From contig JADNRV010000023.1 in NCBI GenBank assembly GCA_015499995.1, positions 124,001-188,000 on the forward strand: DNA of 64,000 bases. The letters are read 5' to 3'. Positions within the stretch are counted from its first letter, which is position 1. Each line of letters opens with the position of its first letter. The notes under the pieces are model-generated. The model ran no database searches. It saw only the letters and a list, made by a program, of their open reading frames with translations, and was not told the origin of the DNA. Shown here in pieces: positions 1 to 10,062 of the stretch. The position numbers and the translations under genes are program-made. The DNA is from Flammula alnicola (taxonomy: Eukaryota > Basidiomycota > Agaricomycetes > Agaricales > Strophariaceae).

Positions 1-1156
1 GATTGTAAGGCCTCCTGGTATTGGTGTCTAGCGAGGAATTCGTCTCCATTGTGGCTCGTAAGCATGAAAAGCATGAAGCTTATGAACAGAAATGAAGGAA
101 CCGAGCTACGGGGTCGTTGGGTTCGGGGATTTCCAGGCAGACCAGCTTCCTCATCGCGCGTGTTGGCATCCATAGAAATGTGGTTGCTCAAGATAAGCTT
201 GAAGCACTGAGTAGCTGACCGTGTCGCAGCGGCAGCGGCAGGTATGAGCTTGGCATCCAGCAAGTTCGGCATGTGGGGAAGCGTGACACACGTCACATGT
301 AACGAAACTCACACGACGCGCTCGTTACTGAGTCGGCGACGGTAGGGTTAAAACGTTACTGCAGGCTATTCAGCTTATTCAAGTCTCAAGGTACATGATG
401 CTCTGAATCGTATGAGATACCGGGCACTAACTCTACTCTATAGAGATGCGCCCAACGGCAAGCCGCCTCGTTCGGGTGGTTCCTCGAAAGCTGCTCAATG
501 TGAGCGACCAAAAAATTTACATGCGCCCGAGACCCCAAACGGAGGACTTGAAACAACCCACCCTCATGGATATGCTATTCAAGAAAAGAGAGGAGGCTGG
601 GGATGCATGGCCCCTTAACATTCGCTTAGAGCCCCAGTTGAAGAAGGAGGTTTTTAAGGAAGTGCAGCCAAAGCTGAGGACAGTGCTGAAGAGGATGACG
701 AAGGAGAGATGACCATGAAGCGACGAGAAGGTCACCGTTTTCGGGTGCTCCGTTTCAATCAGGCGAAGGCTCTGGCGGCAAACAACATATACAGCAGGTC
801 TTCATCCTGGAAGCGGGGGAGGGATTGTATAGGGGATGTCCACGGCTCTTTAGGCCTACAGTTCGGGATTAGACATGTGTGGATTTTCAGTACGTCCTGT
901 CAAAAACTTGATATTTTTTGGTGTATTTGCTGCCAATAGAGAATTGCCTTCAATGACAGGATGTTAGTGGGTTGATGATGCCTTCCTGTATTTTAGGAGC
1001 GTACACATCCGCAGTCATGGTACATATCATATGATCATCGAATTGATATTCGTCGCTATTCTTATAGGGACCCTGGTTTCATCCCACTCCTCAACCGCAT
1101 CCCAACTCCATCTTGCGATATCCATTCCCATTGTCCACTGATACTAATTTTTAAGA
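1..1156. other. Intergenic, with one weak ORF
   Basis: No gene can be supported here. The one ORF worth noting runs on the plus strand from an ATG at 446 to 712 (88 codons). Its C-terminal half is charged and protein-like, but I recognise no domain and see no convincing exon partner. The last ~200 bases are the upstream region of the decarboxylase gene that starts at 1157. Confidence 0.5.
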
Positions 1157-2882
1157 ATGGCCTCCCTCCCTATCAGCGACGTCCATAAGCCTATCGAGGT
1201 GATCAAGCGCGACAGCCTTCCGGAAGCAAAGCGTGACGACATCGCGAAAGGGTTCACCGCTCTCGTCTCCCGCTCCGCCAAGAACCCGAACGTCGCGTAC
1301 CACATCCTGGCCCCTATGTATACTGTGAGCAAGCTGTCCTGGGTGCATAGTCTCATTCCAGGACTCGAGAAGCTGGCGGTGGAATACCACTGCGGCAACT
1401 ATGTTGTTAAGCGAGGCTCAACTGAGCCATTCTTCGAGTCGATGCCTTTGTTTGCGAGGTACGTCCCATCGAGTTTTTCTACCGTAGAGATGACATCAAT
1501 GACGGTTCTTGATGGAAGTAGAATTGGGATGCACCTCCTATTCTATGGCAATGAACAAATAAAGTTGCTGGGGAACAAGAGAATCGATGAGTTGCTCCAT
1601 GAGGAGTCGATCAGGGTGAAATAATTGTTCTCGGTTGGTCACACAAGTTCTTGTCCTTACTTTCTACTAGCAAGGAAAAATCTATGACGATCCGAAATCG
1701 GCGAAATCTATACCCTCTTTCATAGAGACTTATTCCATCCAGATAAACGAGCTTCTAGAGCCTGATATCTCAAAGTACCGAAACTTCAATGAGTTCTTCT
1801 TCAGGTACCAAGTCCTCTTTCCTGATAGTCATTGTCTCTGCCGTTAATCAGAGTGTTTCTCTGTAGGAAACTGCGACCAGACGCACGTCCAATCGAGAAC
1901 CAAGACGACGACTCCGTTATTGTCAGTGCCGCTGACTGTCGTCTGACAGTTTTTACCTCTGTAGACGTCGCAAAGGCCTTCTGGTAAATTCCCTTTTGCA
2001 TGTCTGTTGTGCGGTTCTGATAGTCATGCGTACATATTCTAAATCGCTGAAGGGTGAAAGGACAGAACTTTAACATCCATAATCTCCTCAACATCCCAGC
2101 TGATTCTCCCAAATTGGAGCCTCTCAAAGGCGCAAGCATCGCTATCTTCCGTTTAGCTCCAGCGGACTATCATCGGTTCCACAGCCCGATCGATTGCGAA
2201 GTCGGAGATATAGAGTTTGTCCAGGGCCAGTTCTATACCGGTCAGTGTTCTTCATGAACTTGTAACGAACGTGTGCTCATACGAGGCATTGTGTCGGGCG
2301 ATTCATGCGTTCTCGTTTGATAGTGAACCCTCAAGCGATCAACGAGCCGGGCTTTGACGTGCTGACCGCCAATGTTCGGTCTATTCTTTACTTGAAGCAC
2401 ATTCCGACCGGCAAACTAGTCGCTTTCGTCGCGATAGGTGCACTACTTGTCGGGAGTATTCAGTGGACCGGCGGCAAGGAGAAAGGTACTCTCCTGAAGA
2501 GAGGGGACGAGCTTGGGTACGTTGTCTGACCCTGCGCTTGCTGGGAGAATACTTGTATTGATTTGTGTCGCAGACATTTTGCTTATGGAGGAAGCACGAT
2601 TGTGGTTGTCTTCCCCAAGGAAGTCGCCCAGTAAGACTTACTCCAAATTCACTTTTTGCGCCGATCTTGACAGTCTGATTACTTGCCAGTTTTGACGAAG
2701 ATCTCGTATCGAATTCACAGAAGCCCATCGAAACACTCGTTCAGGTGGGTTATAGCTCTTTTCACCAACGAGCTCTGGCAATTCGAGAGTCCTTTTAATT
2801 GTATTGATTGGTATAGGTTGGATATTCGATCGGCAAGACTCCAATGAGAAAGCGGAGCACAAGCCAGTGTGTACAGCAATGA
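1157..2882 (+). CDS. Phosphatidylserine decarboxylase family protein (Psd2-like)
   Basis: Nine exons (1157-1458, 1522-1615, 1671-1804, 1867-1983, 2053-2240, 2324-2516, 2574-2630, 2690-2744, 2817-2882) join to 1206 nt, 401 aa. The family decarboxylates phosphatidylserine to phosphatidylethanolamine with a pyruvoyl cofactor made by self-cleavage. Visible family signatures are FNEFFFRKLRP, the DYHRFHSP histidine motif and, near the C terminus, FAYGGST. The cleavage serine would be about residue 350, leaving a short alpha subunit of ~50 aa. GGST rather than LGST matches the Psd2 type. There is no signal peptide, C2 domain or obvious mitochondrial presequence, and the protein is much shorter than yeast Psd2. 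Basidiomycetes also have PSD-family decarboxylases with other substrates (for example tryptophan), so the substrate is inferred, not shown. It converges on RIB3, with 145 bp between the stops. Confidence 0.9.
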
Positions 2883-3027
2883 GGTGGGATTATCGACGAT
2901 ATAAAGTAGAGAGATAGTTTGTTACATCCAGCCGAGATATCCACAGAAATATAAATACCTATAACAACCACCTGGGCTAGGGATTTTGTGCGTTTAAAAG
3001 AAATACGGTTGGTATCGAGATTTTGAA

Positions 3028-4039
3028 TTAAGCTTGCCCAACGCGCGACAAGTATGACATTTTGTATTGCGCCAACATTTCGACGCTAATCATCTTTATT
3101 CCCCACCGGTCGGCAAATGTACGGCAGTCGTCGCGTCTGGCCATCGTGCCTTGTGCATCGTCGTTGACGAGTTCGCACAGGACGCCTGCCGGTGGTTGGC
3201 CTGTCAGCAGGCAGAGGTCGACGCCGCTCTCGGTGTGACCTTTCCGTGTGAGTACACCGCCCTCGCGTGCGCGGAGGGGCACCATATGTCCGGGTCTTGA
3301 GAAATCACTGGGGGTCGAGGTGGGCGAGGCGAGGGCACGAGCTGTTAAGCTGCGATCGTGTGCCGAGATTCCGGTTGTCGTACCTTAAAGGACGGAGGGG
3401 CGGGGTGGATAAGATAAGATGCGAGATGAAAGGAAGCGCGGATTCCGGAATATGACATACCGTGCTTGTAGTCCACCGTCACTGTGTAGGCTGTGCGGTG
3501 TCGGTCCTGGTTGTCGGGGACCATCATCGGTATTTCGAGTGCTTCGAGTCGTTCTGCGGGCAGTGATATGCAGATGTAGCCACTGTAAAAGTGCAAAAAG
3601 GCAAGAAGCGCAAATGATTTCACATGTCAGCGGATCTCGTTATGCAGGATGGGGTAGGCGCCGGGTATAACACCTCGGAGTCGCCTGGAGATGTACGGAG
3701 AGCGACGTGTTCTACGTGGGTGGTTGAGGAGGAAGACTGGACAGACACGCACCTGGTGTGTTTGATCATCCAAGCCATTTTCTCAGTCGTGCACTGCGAG
3801 CCGGAGATGATGAGGTCTCCCTCGTTCTCCCGGTTCTCATCGTCCATTACGACGAGGAACTCTCCTGCAGAAAAGGCGGCTAGTGCGTCTTCCATTGTGT
3901 CGAATGCAAAGGCCGTGCGTTTCGGTGCGTTTGTGATCTCGGTTGGCCGCCATGTCGAGGACTGGGAGGGCTTATGGACGCCGTTCGTGATTGGGAGCGC
4001 TTGTGACATGGTAGAAGGTGAAAGCGCGACGGGTGCCAT
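3028..4039 (-). CDS. RIB3: 3,4-dihydroxy-2-butanone 4-phosphate synthase
   Basis: Three exons on the minus strand (4039-3753, 3582-3461, 3383-3028) join to 765 nt, 254 aa. The enzyme converts ribulose 5-phosphate to dihydroxybutanone phosphate plus formate, supplying the four-carbon unit of riboflavin. Diagnostic motifs are present: the acidic metal/substrate loop [21 protein letters not shown], and [12 protein letters not shown] near the C terminus. It is monofunctional, with no GTP cyclohydrolase II domain, as in other fungi. About 40 extra residues precede the catalytic domain. The gene is divergent from MIR1, with 523 bp between the start codons. Confidence 0.95.
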
Positions 4040-4562
4040 TAGTATTTGAATAGTGGTATGATGTTGGTGAAATTGAGAGGATGAGAGTAATTATAAGTAT
4101 TGCATTTCGGGGTGGGAACTTTATAAGACGATCAGAAGCGATCTTGTAAAATCCGTGACACGGTTGTATGGGAGCCTCGTAAGCCGATGACTCTGGATGA
4201 CACAACCTCGACCAGAAATACAAATTCTGGCTTACCTGTAGCAAATACATCTTTCTAGCCTGCCTGCAGTGTGTCTTGTCTGCATCTCGTCTGAGCAGCA
4301 CTTAAGTATATTTATTAATGACTCAAGTGAATACCGATAGGAAGGAAGCGCGTCCCCGCGGGCCGGCTTAAAGTACGTGCGCAACGGGATTGGCTCGGCT
4401 CAACACGGAAGGAGCCGGTCGCGGCGAGTTTTTCTACGAACAGCTGGCAGGCTTGAACGCACCTCTCTCTTCTTCCTCTTCCGACAAAGGACAGGATCCC
4501 TCCTCAGCCGCCTCTTAGACTTTCCTAGACTTGTCTATTGGCCCTTAATTCCTTCTATTACC
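4040..4562. promoter_or_regulatory. Divergent promoter region RIB3 / MIR1
   Basis: These 523 bases separate two start codons pointing away from each other. The MIR1-proximal end has a pyrimidine-rich stretch (about 4464-4490), common just upstream of fungal housekeeping starts. I see no recognisable riboswitch or clear operator. Shared regulation is possible but not shown. Confidence 0.5.
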
Positions 4563-5690
4563 ATGTCTGCAACCAAGTGGGATGCCAGGTATGCTCTTTT
4601 CTCTTTCTCTCCCTCATATCTTTTTTGTTTGTTGGGCTCGCGCTTATTGTTGTCCAACAGATATCTCGGGCCTGTGCCCCATGACACCTCATACTACGCC
4701 AAATGCATGCTTGGTGGTGTCCTCGCCTGTGGTTTTACACACGCAGGTATCACTCCTCTCGATGTTGCTAAATGCAACATGCAGGTAAAGCAAACTATCA
4801 ACTTCGCGCATTTTCACCCGCTTATGAGTTTTTTTCTCTGAAAAAAGGTCAACCCCACAAAATACACTGGTCTCGTCCCAACACTGAAGACCCTCTTGGC
4901 TGAGGAGGGTTCAAAGGGTATCTGGAAAGGTGTTGGCCCCACCTTCGTCGGCTACTCGTTCCAAGGAATGTTCAAGTACGGTCTCTACGAGGTTTTCAAG
5001 GATGACTACATGAACCTCGTCGGTGAAGAGCTCTCAAACAAGTACAAGCCCCTTATCTGGCTCGCCGCTTCCGCTTCCGCCGAGGTCTTCGCTGACATCG
5101 CTCTCTGCCCCTTCGAGATGACCAAGGTCAAGATCCAAACCTCCCAAGGTGGTGTTTTCCCAACTGCTTTCGGTGCTGCCCTCCGTGAGATGTCCGCCAC
5201 CAAGGTTGAGACCCGCTTCCCCTTCGGTTCCCTAGTTCCTCTATGGTCGCGTCAGGTAATATTTCCCATTGATGTCATCTTCCAGTACTGAAACTAAACA
5301 TATTTGCTTGATTAGATCCCCTACACCATGGCCAAGTTCTTCTTCTTCGAAAAGATCGTCCAGCTCTTTTACACCCACGTGTTCACTAAGCCCAAGGAAA
5401 CATATGGCAAGGGAACCCAGCTCGGCGTCACATTCGCTTCCGGTTACCTCGCTGGTGTTGTCTGCGCCATCGTCTCCCACCCCGCTGATTCGATCGTTTC
5501 TCAACTCGGAAAGTCTGCCAACAAGGGCAAGTCCGTCGGACAAATCGCCGGCGAGGTTGGCTGGGGTACTCTAGCTACCAAGGGTCTCGGCACCAGGGTG
5601 CTCATGATTGGTACTCTTACCGGCTTCCAATGGTGGATCTACGATTCATTCAAGAGCGCTATGGGCATGGGTACCACTGGTGGAAAATAA
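4563..5690 (+). CDS. MIR1: Mitochondrial phosphate carrier protein
   Basis: Four exons (4563-4588, 4661-4784, 4848-5255, 5316-5690) join to 933 nt, 310 aa, the usual length for the family. It imports inorganic phosphate with protons across the inner mitochondrial membrane for ATP synthesis. The three tandem carrier repeats each show the PxD/ExxK-type signature: PLDVAKCNMQ, PFEMTKVKIQ and PADSIVSQL. The phosphate-carrier-specific stretch FPFGSLVPLWSRQIPYTMAKF spans the third intron. The first exon codes only eight full residues, so the start rests on a 26-nt exon; the ATG is the only in-frame one with a good splice donor. Confidence 0.96.
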
Positions 5691-6191
5691 ACGATTGTCT
5701 ACATTATAACTCCCTAGTTCTTGTGAGTTCTCAATTTATCTGTACTTCGCCTTTCCCCCTTCTTACTTTTGGATAATAGGTTCGCAGTTTGGATGGAGTA
5801 TCGGTGTCCCTGATACCCATTTATCGTGTTAAAAAGGACTCTAGATTACTTATTATTGCCTACCGTCGCTTTCATGTTATCCCACTTTATCTTAGAATGG
5901 GATTTTTTTTCATCGATGATATCGGTCGACCGGAGCCCACGCTTAGCTTCACGTACTAGCCAATATTTAGACGTAAGCCGACGTTGCCACGCTAGTTGTG
6001 CGCACAGGCGATTTGCTCAAGCCTCAAGGTGCACTAAAGGTGCTGGTTGGTCCGCCGACATGCCGTTGGCTTGTCCCATGTCACATGTCACACCCCGTGC
6101 CCAATTGAAATAATGATCCAAAGCCAATGGGTGTCCTGGAGAAAACATGTATTCGAGAACCTTCACTTCGCTGCCGTTCGACGGACTAACT
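5691..6191. other. Intergenic between convergent MIR1 and RNase-fold gene
   Basis: About 500 bases that presumably hold the two 3' ends and UTRs. I see no coding potential or repeat here. Confidence 0.5.
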
Positions 6192-7004
6192 CTACATAAT
6201 CAGACACCCATCCTTGAGCTCATCGGGCTTGCTCTTTTTCTTGGGCTCGTTCTTTTTGGGCTCGCTCTTTTTCTTGGGCTTACTCTCTTTGACCTGGAAG
6301 TGATCGTTGTACCCTGGTCCTGGCGTCCTGGCCCGGGATTGGTCATGAGCAATAACACCTCTGAATGTCTGGTGTCCGCCTTTGGTCTTCTGGGTGATGA
6401 CACGAGCAGGGCCAAGATTTTTGGGATCGCCCAAGGGGAATTCCCTCCCTGGAGGTTTGTGTGGATGGTTCTTGTCGACGGTCATTTGGGGCAATGGCTT
6501 GTTTCCTCCGTTCGGTTTGGGTACTTCATGGGGACGGTTTGAGAAGCTCTATCAAGGCAACTAGTATCAGCAGATGAAGTTAGAAATTAATTGTGCGATA
6601 ATACCAACCTTGAGAGGGGATTTCTTGGCCTGTGTTTTGCTGAGACCCGGGTCTTTCAGTCTTTGTGCCTCCGCATGACTCTCGAAAACGGCCTGGTGGA
6701 CATCCTTGCCAGCGAATGTGTCTGTGACGCCGCTTGGGTATTAGCAAAATCGTGAGATCTCAAATTTCCATGTCAGAAGGACGTACGACCAGGTTTGCTG
6801 CCCCCAGCTGCGACATTGAATTTGGAGTTGCAGTCGGGCAAGTTAGTTGTGGCCTTGTACTGCCGCTCTAGTTGAGCGGCCGCCTCCTCAGGCGTCTTGC
6901 TGGCCTTGCCGGCATTCTTGCCAGTGAATGTGTCTATGACGGCGCTTGGGTATCAGCAAAATTCTGGGATCTCAATATCAGAGAGACGTACAATCAGTCT
7001 TCAT
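6192..7004 (-). CDS. RNase T1/ribotoxin-fold protein with polybasic CaaX tail
   Basis: Four exons on the minus strand (7004-6992, 6933-6787, 6721-6609, 6548-6192) join to 630 nt, 209 aa. The C-terminal half matches the guanyl-specific ribonuclease/ribotoxin superfamily: RPHE (His98), REFPL (Glu127), GPARVI (Arg140) and RGVIAHD (His159) occupy the places of the four T1 catalytic residues. Unlike secreted T1 and alpha-sarcin, it has no signal peptide and no disulfide cysteine pairs. The tail is a run of lysine/proline repeats ending in Cys-Leu-Ile-Met, a textbook CaaX farnesylation motif after a polybasic region. Exons 2 and 3 begin with similar TFxGK modules, and their upstream introns are near copies. 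Family membership is quite sure; enzymatic activity and prenylation are inferred. It could be a cell-internal nuclease, a defence factor or an inactive relative. Confidence 0.75.
6706..6991 (-). repeat. Tandem exon+intron duplication inside the RNase-fold gene
   Basis: Two segments, about 6706-6790 and 6917-6991, are near-identical over the start of an exon (ACACATTC..GCTGGCAAG type) and almost the whole preceding intron. The introns are 6722-6786 and 6934-6991. Both share donor GTACGTC and the same CCCAAGCG..CGTCA..AG acceptor region. This is direct evidence of a recent internal duplication. Confidence 0.8.
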
Positions 7005-7052
7005 CGGCAAACACTGAGTGGGCTACGTAGCGTTACATTGTGTAGTGGACGT

Positions 7053-7062
7053 CCCTTTATAC
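7053..7062 (-). promoter_or_regulatory. Putative TATA box of the RNase-fold gene
   Basis: On the minus strand the sequence reads GTATAAAGGG about 50 bp upstream of the ATG at 7004. The position and match are good for a TATA element. Confidence 0.5.
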
Positions 7063-7655
7063 TCCTAATGACATTGTATCCCCGACAATCTCGGATTCCT
7101 GTATGACTGCCAACCCGAAGCGCTCAAGTGTGCATGTTTCCCTCGAGTCCATGTCAACCTTGATACATACCAGAAACATGGGGTATACTTCAAGTACACT
7201 TTAATTAATGTGACGGTGACAGGCTATTTGCAGTTCCATTAATCGAGAATTCGCCGGGATGTAATTGGTTGGGGATGGCGGTGGGGCCCCATTCAAATCT
7301 TTGGAACCAACATCCCGGCTATGTCACTGAATAGAAGAAGTTGACAGTGGGTTAACAGCCATGCGAGAATCAATAAACACTGACTATCGGATACGCTCTG
7401 GGTATACATGAGAGTAATATCACTCGTTTGGCCATTAGCCAAGTGCGTAGGTTAGGAGCGAATACAGGTACAACGGCAACGATTAAAGTGTGTGGCATAA
7501 GAATGTAAGTTATCCACTCATTTGAATTGGAGGATGATACCGTAGAGTAACTCTGACTTGGTGGTGGAGATATCTAGAAGTACAACTGGAACGTGAAGCT
7601 GGTCGTGTGCCAAAAGATGGGAGGAAGGTACCTACAAAGAAATGAAGTGTCCGTT
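7063..7655. other. Intergenic, nothing recognised
   Basis: About 590 bases between the RNase-fold promoter and the 3' end of the F-box gene. No coding region or repeat is apparent. Confidence 0.5.
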
Positions 7656-9041
7656 TCAAAGAGTTAAATCGTCAATGCACTTGAAACACTGAGGAAGGGA
7701 AAACGACGAATCTTGATACTCCTCGACATTGACTTGTTGGGTGATCCAATCGAGCCTTTTGAACTGAGTAGGCACCGGGACGACAAGCATTTTCAGTGGC
7801 GTCGCCGTCGTGGGTATCGTCCTGGCAGAAACAAGGCTGCATAGAATATCTTCTGCGACGACAGGGATCATGCTGATGGTGCGCAGCTTTGGCCAAATGG
7901 ACGTCTGGTGCATGTTTTGGCACGACTCGTTGACAAAAGATGAGTTGACATCGAGGAGCGCGAAATGATCAACAGTAGGGAATATACGTGCAAGTTGGGC
8001 GAAAGAAACGTCGTCGATGAATGAGGATTTGCCTTTGAGGATTAGATTACGAATGGATGGATATTGCTCAGAAAGCTGAGTTTCCATGAGTGTCTCGGGA
8101 AGATCGTGAGCCACGAGGTCGTATAAAGATAACGTATGAAGAAGTGGAGCCGAAAAGGATAGAAGGGGGACGAAGAGTGGCCACCGGCGATCGGAAAGCT
8201 TGAGGACAGTCAAAGAAGGCAGCCTTATAATATCTTCGGAAGAAGGATACAATGGCCAGCCTTCAACGACACGATTTCGGATCGTAAGTTCTTCAAGGTA
8301 GGTCATGTTTGACATGAGTCGTCGGAAAACAGAGACATGCATGGGACAATTTGAAGTCAGGTGAAGGCGCGTCAATTGAAGCGAGGGGGTAAAACGCAGA
8401 AGCGACACGCCAATGAGATGCAATGACTTCAAGGAGGGCATCCCACCTTGAAATACTTTCGTCAATCCCGCTACGTGAGAACCAGAAGACATCCGGAGTT
8501 GTTCGAGAAGCGGAGCCCCTAATTCTCGTAAGTCTTCTGAAAAGGATGTCGCGTCTTGAGTTCCAGTTTGGATGTTTAGCCGACGCCAACGGGATACGCT
8601 TGATTTGATAGCTTTCCATGTCCCTAGAACACGTTCGTGCTTTGCTGCATCTAGTGCATCGTATCGCAGGTCGATTTCGAGATCCAGAGGAAGGCTTTGT
8701 GACCTTTGGAGGTAGATGGTGGCAATGAAGGGTGGTGTCCAAGGTAATATGACTAGCCTCGTCCACAAGGTGGAAAGGTTGATGGCGATTGAACGCCAGT
8801 ATTGGCACACATGCGTTATGTGAAGCTCTGGAAGAGTCGAAGTGGCTGAAGAGTCCCAGGCCCTACAATATTCCTCGAAGATGAGGATGAGAATCTCGAC
8901 AGGGATGGTACCGATAGGACGTGATATAACGGTGTCGCCTTCGATCTTCGACCCGACGAGAGCAGCCAAGCGAGCGCATAAAAACATAGCTTCGTAGAAT
9001 TGAGTTGATCTTGAAAGCGGCGTGATGAGCGAATTGAACAT
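7656..9041 (-). CDS. F-box domain protein with leucine-rich C terminus
   Basis: A single uninterrupted exon of 461 aa. The ATG at 9041 is the first true ATG. The F-box lies at about residues 40-90: IGTIPVEILILIFEEY, then HITHVCQYWRSIAINLSTLW, the usual basidiomycete form. The remainder is rich in leucine and of the LRR-like type seen in the very large agaricomycete F-box family, with runs such as LTVLKLSDRRWPLF and LLHTLSLYDL. By family role it would be a substrate adaptor joining Skp1/Cullin-1 to a target for ubiquitination; the target is unknown. Such intronless copies are often fast-evolving and lineage-specific. A TATA-like element lies ~94 bp upstream. Confidence 0.85.
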   Translation of the reverse strand: MFNSLITPLSRSTQFYEAMFLCARLAALVGSKIEGDTVISRPIGTIPVEILILIFEEYCRAWDSSATSTLPELHITHVCQYWRSIAINLSTLWTRLVILPWTPPFIATIYLQRSQSLPLDLEIDLRYDALDAAKHERVLGTWKAIKSSVSRWRRLNIQTGTQDATSFSEDLRELGAPLLEQLRMSSGSHVAGLTKVFQGGMPSLKSLHLIGVSLLRFTPSLQLTRLHLTSNCPMHVSVFRRLMSNMTYLEELTIRNRVVEGWPLYPSSEDIIRLPSLTVLKLSDRRWPLFVPLLSFSAPLLHTLSLYDLVAHDLPETLMETQLSEQYPSIRNLILKGKSSFIDDVSFAQLARIFPTVDHFALLDVNSSFVNESCQNMHQTSIWPKLRTISMIPVVAEDILCSLVSARTIPTTATPLKMLVVPVPTQFKRLDWITQQVNVEEYQDSSFSLPQCFKCIDDLTL

Positions 9042-9134
9042 CTTGAAAAAATGAAACAACTGACCTGACGCCGGAAAAGAAAAGAGATGGAGGATACAAA
9101 GAGTGGATTTATTTCAGTGCCGGTCGCGCCCGCG

Positions 9135-9143
9135 TTTATATAA
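9135..9143 (-). promoter_or_regulatory. TATA box of the F-box gene
   Basis: TTATATAAA on the minus strand, about 94 bp upstream of the ATG at 9041. It fits a core-promoter TATA element. Confidence 0.55.
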
Positions 9144-10062
9144 CTTCAAGGGTGAGGCCTTCAATAGAAACGAGGCACAACACGCATGATGCGGGGCATC
9201 AACTATACTCGAATATATTTGGAATACATTAAGAACAAGCTGGAATAAGAGTGACTTCTATCCAATTGGGGAATGTCAGGCCCTAAAGTTTGGCATGAGG
9301 AGGGAACGGACGGACCTGGATTAGGTGCATCAGTCGCTGCCTACAGTCATTTGACGCAGTTGAGATGGTCTTTACAAATCAGTACAAAGTTGTGGGCGTT
9401 AAACTCGGGTCGATAAGCCGATATTGGACTGATTGGAGCACATTTCCATATCGCGACGCTCGTTTACTGGAGTGAATTGTGCTCCAGGGTGGATACACGA
9501 CGTACACTGTATAAACCGCTTTGCAGCGCTCTGCAAACTGAGAAATGGTTAGGTATCGATTGAAGGACTTGGGCCCATTGACGCACCATTTGCATTGAGC
9601 TTTCTCATTCCTATCTGACAAGGATCAAGGCGAGTATTTCACCTCTTTGCATATGATACCCTTTGCAATGCCGTTGTCACAAGCGTATATTCGACCACAC
9701 AGTTGCCTCAGTGTCGCACATTTAAGTTGTTTTGGCGACGTCGCCTGCAGATGCAAACTTGAAACTACCTGAAACCTGATACCCTCGGAACAGGTACGCA
9801 GAATCCATTCGCAGAGAAAAGGTGCCCGTCGGCGGATTGAAAGGATGAGGAGGCGTAAATGGGTTGCGGCTGTACATACAAGTTGAATACATAACTGAAA
9901 GCTGTGGCGATCACGCACTGCGGTGTCACAGAAAGTGATTTCTAGCGTAGCGAGCTACGGCAGGGGCTATGCCAGGCTTTCAACATTTGAAGGCTGCGGC
10001 GAGTCTACGCCTTTACCTTTACTTTCTTGATTATACCCTCTCGATTGATTCCTGGAAATACC
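9144..10062. other. Intergenic between divergent genes
   Basis: About 0.9 kb. Two minus-strand ORFs (9379-9621 and 9625-9918) are open, but show no domain and no splice logic joining them. I do not call a gene. Confidence 0.45.

Noticed and set aside
3624..4049. 141-codon plus-strand ORF
   Set aside because: Antisense to RIB3 exon 1, which encodes the conserved [11 protein letters not shown] motif.
9379..9918. Two adjacent minus-strand ORFs that might form a gene
   Set aside because: No good splice sites of compatible phase and no domain in either.
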